Assembly: GCA_028684915.1 (NCBI GenBank)
Contig: JAQUEZ010000254.1
Location: forward strand, 1 to 8,440
Source: Desulfobulbus sp.
GTDB taxonomy: Bacteria; Desulfobacterota; Desulfobulbia; Desulfobulbales; Desulfobulbaceae
Reading direction: 5' to 3'
DNA: 8,440 nucleotides
Position numbers and translations under genes: made by a program. The notes under the pieces were generated by a model. The model did not search any database and was not told the origin of the DNA. It worked only from the letters and a program-made list of their open reading frames with translations. The number at the start of each line of letters is the position of its first letter. Within the stretch, counting starts at the first letter, position 1. Shown piece by piece: positions 6,348 through 8,440 of this stretch.

Positions 6348-7487
6348 ATGACAGCAGTGTACCTCGACTGTAATGCGACCACACCGCTTGATCCTGAGGT
6401 CAGGGAGGTTTTACAGTATTTTCTGACCGACGAGTTCGGTAACGAAGGGAGTCGGACCCATGAATATGGGGTGAGGGCGAAGCGGGCGGTTCAGAAGGCG
6501 CGGGACCAGGTGGCAGCGGTGGTTGCTGCCAAACGGGAGGAGGTAATTTTTACCAGCGGTGCAACCGAGAGCAACAACCTGGCGATAATAGGCTTACGTG
6601 CGGCGGGAATTGAACAAAACCGACGACATATCATTACCACGGCCATCGAACACAAGGCGGTGCTGGAACCGTGCGAGGCACTGGAGAGGGAAGGATTTAC
6701 CGTCACGCGATTATCTGTAGGAGCATCCGGTGCTGTCAGCCCCGAGGATGTGAACAGTGCTTTGCAACCTGATACGCTGCTGGTCTCGGTTATGCATGTA
6801 AATAACGAAACCGGCGTACGCCAGCCTCTAGCTGCTATTGCCGATGTACTAAAAGATCATCCTGCATATTTTCATACCGATGCCGCCCAAGGGTATGGCA
6901 AAGACTTGGAAATGTTGCGCAATCAAAGAATTGATCTGATCAGCATCAGTGGACATAAAATATTCGCACCAAAAGGAATAGGTGCACTTGTCATGCGTCG
7001 AAGGGGATATTCACTGCCGCCCTTGCATCCTCTTATGCACGGTGGCGGGCAAGAACGTGGATTGCGACCTGGAACCTTGCCGGTTGCAATGATCGCTGCA
7101 TTGGGTATTGCCGCTGAGATTGCGGTGAGAGACAATGAAAAACGTAAGTTGGCGTGCAAAGAGATTCGCGATAAGGTCTTGAACGCTCTCACGCCCCTTG
7201 ATCCTCTATTGACCGGTGATCAAACGTTGGTCATGGATCATGTGCTCAATCTTTCTTTTCCGGGGATGGATTCAGAAGCGTTGATTGTTGCTTTAAAGGA
7301 TCTCATCGCCATCTCTAACGGTTCAGCTTGTACATCCAACAGTTACACGCCGAGCCATGTGCTCAAAGCAATGGGCATGACAGATGATGATGCAAATGCC
7401 TGCGTTCGAATCAGTTGGTGCCACATGACACCAGAAGTTGATTGGCAGGCTGTTGCCGACACTGTTAACTTGCTGTTTTTTCATTAA
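6348..7487 (+). CDS. dndA: Cysteine desulfurase DndA (IscS/NifS-like, PLP-dependent)
   Basis: A 379-residue class-V aminotransferase-fold enzyme. It takes sulfur from L-cysteine as a persulfide and, in Dnd systems, supplies DndC with sulfur and its 4Fe-4S cluster. Key marks are YLDCNATTPL at the N-terminus, FTSGATESNNLA (PLP phosphate contact), AIEHKAVLEP, VNNETGV, HTDAAQ, ISGHK with the PLP lysine K204, and NGSACTSNS with the catalytic cysteine C328. RPGT (about 240-243) is the typical IscS segment. All essential residues are present and the length is normal. It is divergent from dndBCDE, as in Streptomyces lividans. The ATG at 6348 is chosen because GGG at 6337-6339 is then 8 bases away. 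The ATG at 6342, in frame and two codons earlier, would leave only 2 bases. A housekeeping IscS/NifS role cannot be excluded by sequence alone, but the position argues for DndA. Confidence 0.92.
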   Translation: MTAVYLDCNATTPLDPEVREVLQYFLTDEFGNEGSRTHEYGVRAKRAVQKARDQVAAVVAAKREEVIFTSGATESNNLAIIGLRAAGIEQNRRHIITTAIEHKAVLEPCEALEREGFTVTRLSVGASGAVSPEDVNSALQPDTLLVSVMHVNNETGVRQPLAAIADVLKDHPAYFHTDAAQGYGKDLEMLRNQRIDLISISGHKIFAPKGIGALVMRRRGYSLPPLHPLMHGGGQERGLRPGTLPVAMIAALGIAAEIAVRDNEKRKLACKEIRDKVLNALTPLDPLLTGDQTLVMDHVLNLSFPGMDSEALIVALKDLIAISNGSACTSNSYTPSHVLKAMGMTDDDANACVRISWCHMTPEVDWQAVADTVNLLFFH

Positions 7488-7757
7488 AAATGGCACGTTA
7501 CCAAAGGCGCTAAGCTTAGATTCCATAGAGAATTTGCCTTGTCCGTTTCTTGTTGTTGGCATATATTAACAAGTGAGCCCGTCGCAGAATCATTGCCGAA
7601 ATTTTTCAGCCTCATCGCCTAACCGTCCATCTCTGTGTGAAAATTGCCTTTGTATTTTCGTTTGGCACTTCACAACTTGCCCGTGACTGCGTTTCCGTCG
7701 TTCAACCATAACCTGCCGCCGGTTCGAAGCGCCTTCGCCGCCGGTTTGCGTTGCTCA
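7488..7757. other. Intergenic stretch between dndA and the right-hand transposase
   Basis: No convincing coding frame and no clear intrinsic terminator for dndA were found in these 270 bases. The stretch contains a perfect 10-bp palindrome CTAAGCTTAG (7510-7519). It also contains a 10-bp direct repeat GCCGCCGGTT (7715-7724 and 7737-7746) with a small hairpin between the copies. The boundary of the right-hand IS must lie here; composition shifts around 7575 (GAGCCCGTCGCAG), which is one possible end. Confidence 0.4.
7715..7746. repeat. Direct repeat GCCGCCGGTT flanking a small hairpin
   Basis: Two identical 10-base copies (7715-7724, 7737-7746) start 22 bases apart. Between them CGAAG-CGC-CTTCG (7725-7737) forms a perfect 5-bp stem with a 3-base loop. 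There is no T-run, so it is not a standard terminator. It lies just downstream of the transposase stop and may belong to the IS 3' untranslated end. Confidence 0.5.
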
Positions 7758-8440
7758 TCAATCTCCATACGCGGCCCTGTACAGCTTGCGGAGGTTGAAA
7801 CAGGCGCAGATCAGCGACCATTCCGACTGCGCCGCCTCCAGACCACGGCGGAGAAAGCTTCTGCATCCCATGATGCTCTTGATCTGTCCAAAGACCGGCT
7901 CCACCGTCTGGCTGCGCAGTTTGTAGACGGCCCGCCCCGCCTTGGTTCGCAACTTGCGCGCCATGCGTTGCTTCGGAGTGATGTCGTCAGGGATCCGGCC
8001 CTGGGGAGAGCCTTCCGCCTCCGCTTCCTTCAATCGACTCGCCGTGGCGATGAACAACTCGGGGCCTTTCTGCTCCAGCTCCGTCACCTCCAGTTGATCA
8101 TGCCAGTAGCCCGCATCCGCCGCCAGCGTCTGGGGACGATCCTCGATCCCGGCTGCCTCCAAGGTGGCCGCCAGCGCCGCCAGCATCGGCTCCAACTGGT
8201 GGACGTCGTTCTCGTCCTGAGTGATCTCCGCGCTGACGATACATTGTCCCGCCGTCACGATTGCCTGGGCATTGAATCCCTGCACATGCCCCTGACGGGT
8301 TTTCATGATCCGACTCGCAGGGTCCGTGGGGTTCGCCTTGCGATCATGATTGACCACCGCATCAGGGCTCGCCGGTTTGCGGCCGGGTTTCTTCTTGCCG
8401 CTCTGCTCCTCCTCTTCCGCCCGCTTGGCCAGCTTCGATT
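7758..8440 (-). CDS. IS1182-like transposase, C-terminal part (runs off the right edge)
   Basis: An open frame of about 227 codons enters from the window end and stops with TGA at 7760-7758, so the gene's 5' end lies outside. Features of IS1182-type DDE transposases (IS4/IS5-like superfamily) are clear. There is a basic lysine/proline-rich linker (KKKPGRKP), then DPASRIMKTRQGHVQGFNAQA. LAADAGYW carries a catalytic-type Asp at 8117-8115. QTVEPVFGQIK carries the catalytic-type Glu at 7901-7899. The C-terminus is LICACFNLRKLYRA. The visible half shows no frameshift or stop, so this copy may be intact, unlike the left-hand transposase. Its GC content is visibly higher than that of the dnd genes. 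Exact IS subgroup is uncertain. Confidence 0.85.
   Translation of the reverse strand, partial: SKLAKRAEEEEQSGKKKPGRKPASPDAVVNHDRKANPTDPASRIMKTRQGHVQGFNAQAIVTAGQCIVSAEITQDENDVHQLEPMLAALAATLEAAGIEDRPQTLAADAGYWHDQLEVTELEQKGPELFIATASRLKEAEAEGSPQGRIPDDITPKQRMARKLRTKAGRAVYKLRSQTVEPVFGQIKSIMGCRSFLRRGLEAAQSEWSLICACFNLRKLYRAAYGD
7758..8440 (-). mobile_element. IS1182-like insertion sequence (partial)
   Basis: This is the transposase-bearing part of an insertion sequence that continues past the right edge. Its left terminus lies somewhere in 7488-7757, but no inverted-repeat partner is available in the window to place it. It belongs to a different family from the left-hand ISL3 remnants, so the two do not form a classical composite transposon. 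Confidence 0.6.

Noticed and set aside
7614..7625. GCCTAAC motif resembling an integron attC core
   Set aside because: No matching GTTRRRY partner at a suitable distance and no cassette gene or integrase nearby; a chance match.
1..8440. Composite transposon carrying dnd between two IS copies
   Set aside because: The left elements are ISL3-like and the right one IS1182-like, so they cannot mobilise the island as a matched pair.

Overview
This window carries a complete DNA phosphorothioation (Dnd) modification locus in the classical divergent layout: dndA on the plus strand and dndB-dndC-dndD-dndE on the minus strand. Insertion-sequence (IS) remnants enclose it on both sides. The system replaces a non-bridging oxygen of the DNA backbone with sulfur. 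The sequence suggests a Gram-negative bacterium. The Dnd genes are of mixed, moderate GC, with an AT-rich dndE/3'-dndD end. The IS sequences have a different composition, as expected of a horizontally mobile island. Host phylum cannot be fixed from this window; Desulfobacterota or a proteobacterium is a guess.

Layout. Positions 1-126 are the 3' end of one ISL3-type element: the transposase C-terminus, then a terminus ending in GAAGAGCC. This element seems to sit inside a second ISL3-family transposase gene (127-1163), which lacks its 5' part and is also broken by an in-frame TGA at 567-569. Only 15 bases after that transposase stop comes the stop codon of dndE, which runs the opposite way. 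The minus-strand operon dndB (6216-5140), dndC (5115-3517), dndD (3520-1544) and dndE (1547-1179) is tightly packed: a 24-base gap after dndB, then two 4-base ATGA stop/start overlaps. The region between dndB and dndA (6217-6347) holds a strong sigma70-like promoter for dndBCDE, with an inverted repeat exactly between its -35 and -10 boxes. A weaker candidate promoter points toward dndA, and a second inverted repeat covers the dndA start. From 7488 to 7757 no gene is seen. From 7758 to the window end lies the C-terminal half of an IS1182-like transposase on the minus strand.

How it works together (known for the families). DndA is a PLP cysteine desulfurase that supplies sulfur and helps build the iron-sulfur cluster of DndC. 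DndC is a PAPS-reductase/ATP-pyrophosphatase-like protein. DndD is an SMC/RecN-like ATPase. DndE is a small protein that binds nicked DNA. DndB is a DGQHR-family regulator reported to repress dnd transcription. No dndFGH restriction genes are present, and the IS elements occupy both places where they might have followed. Within this window the locus is modification-only.
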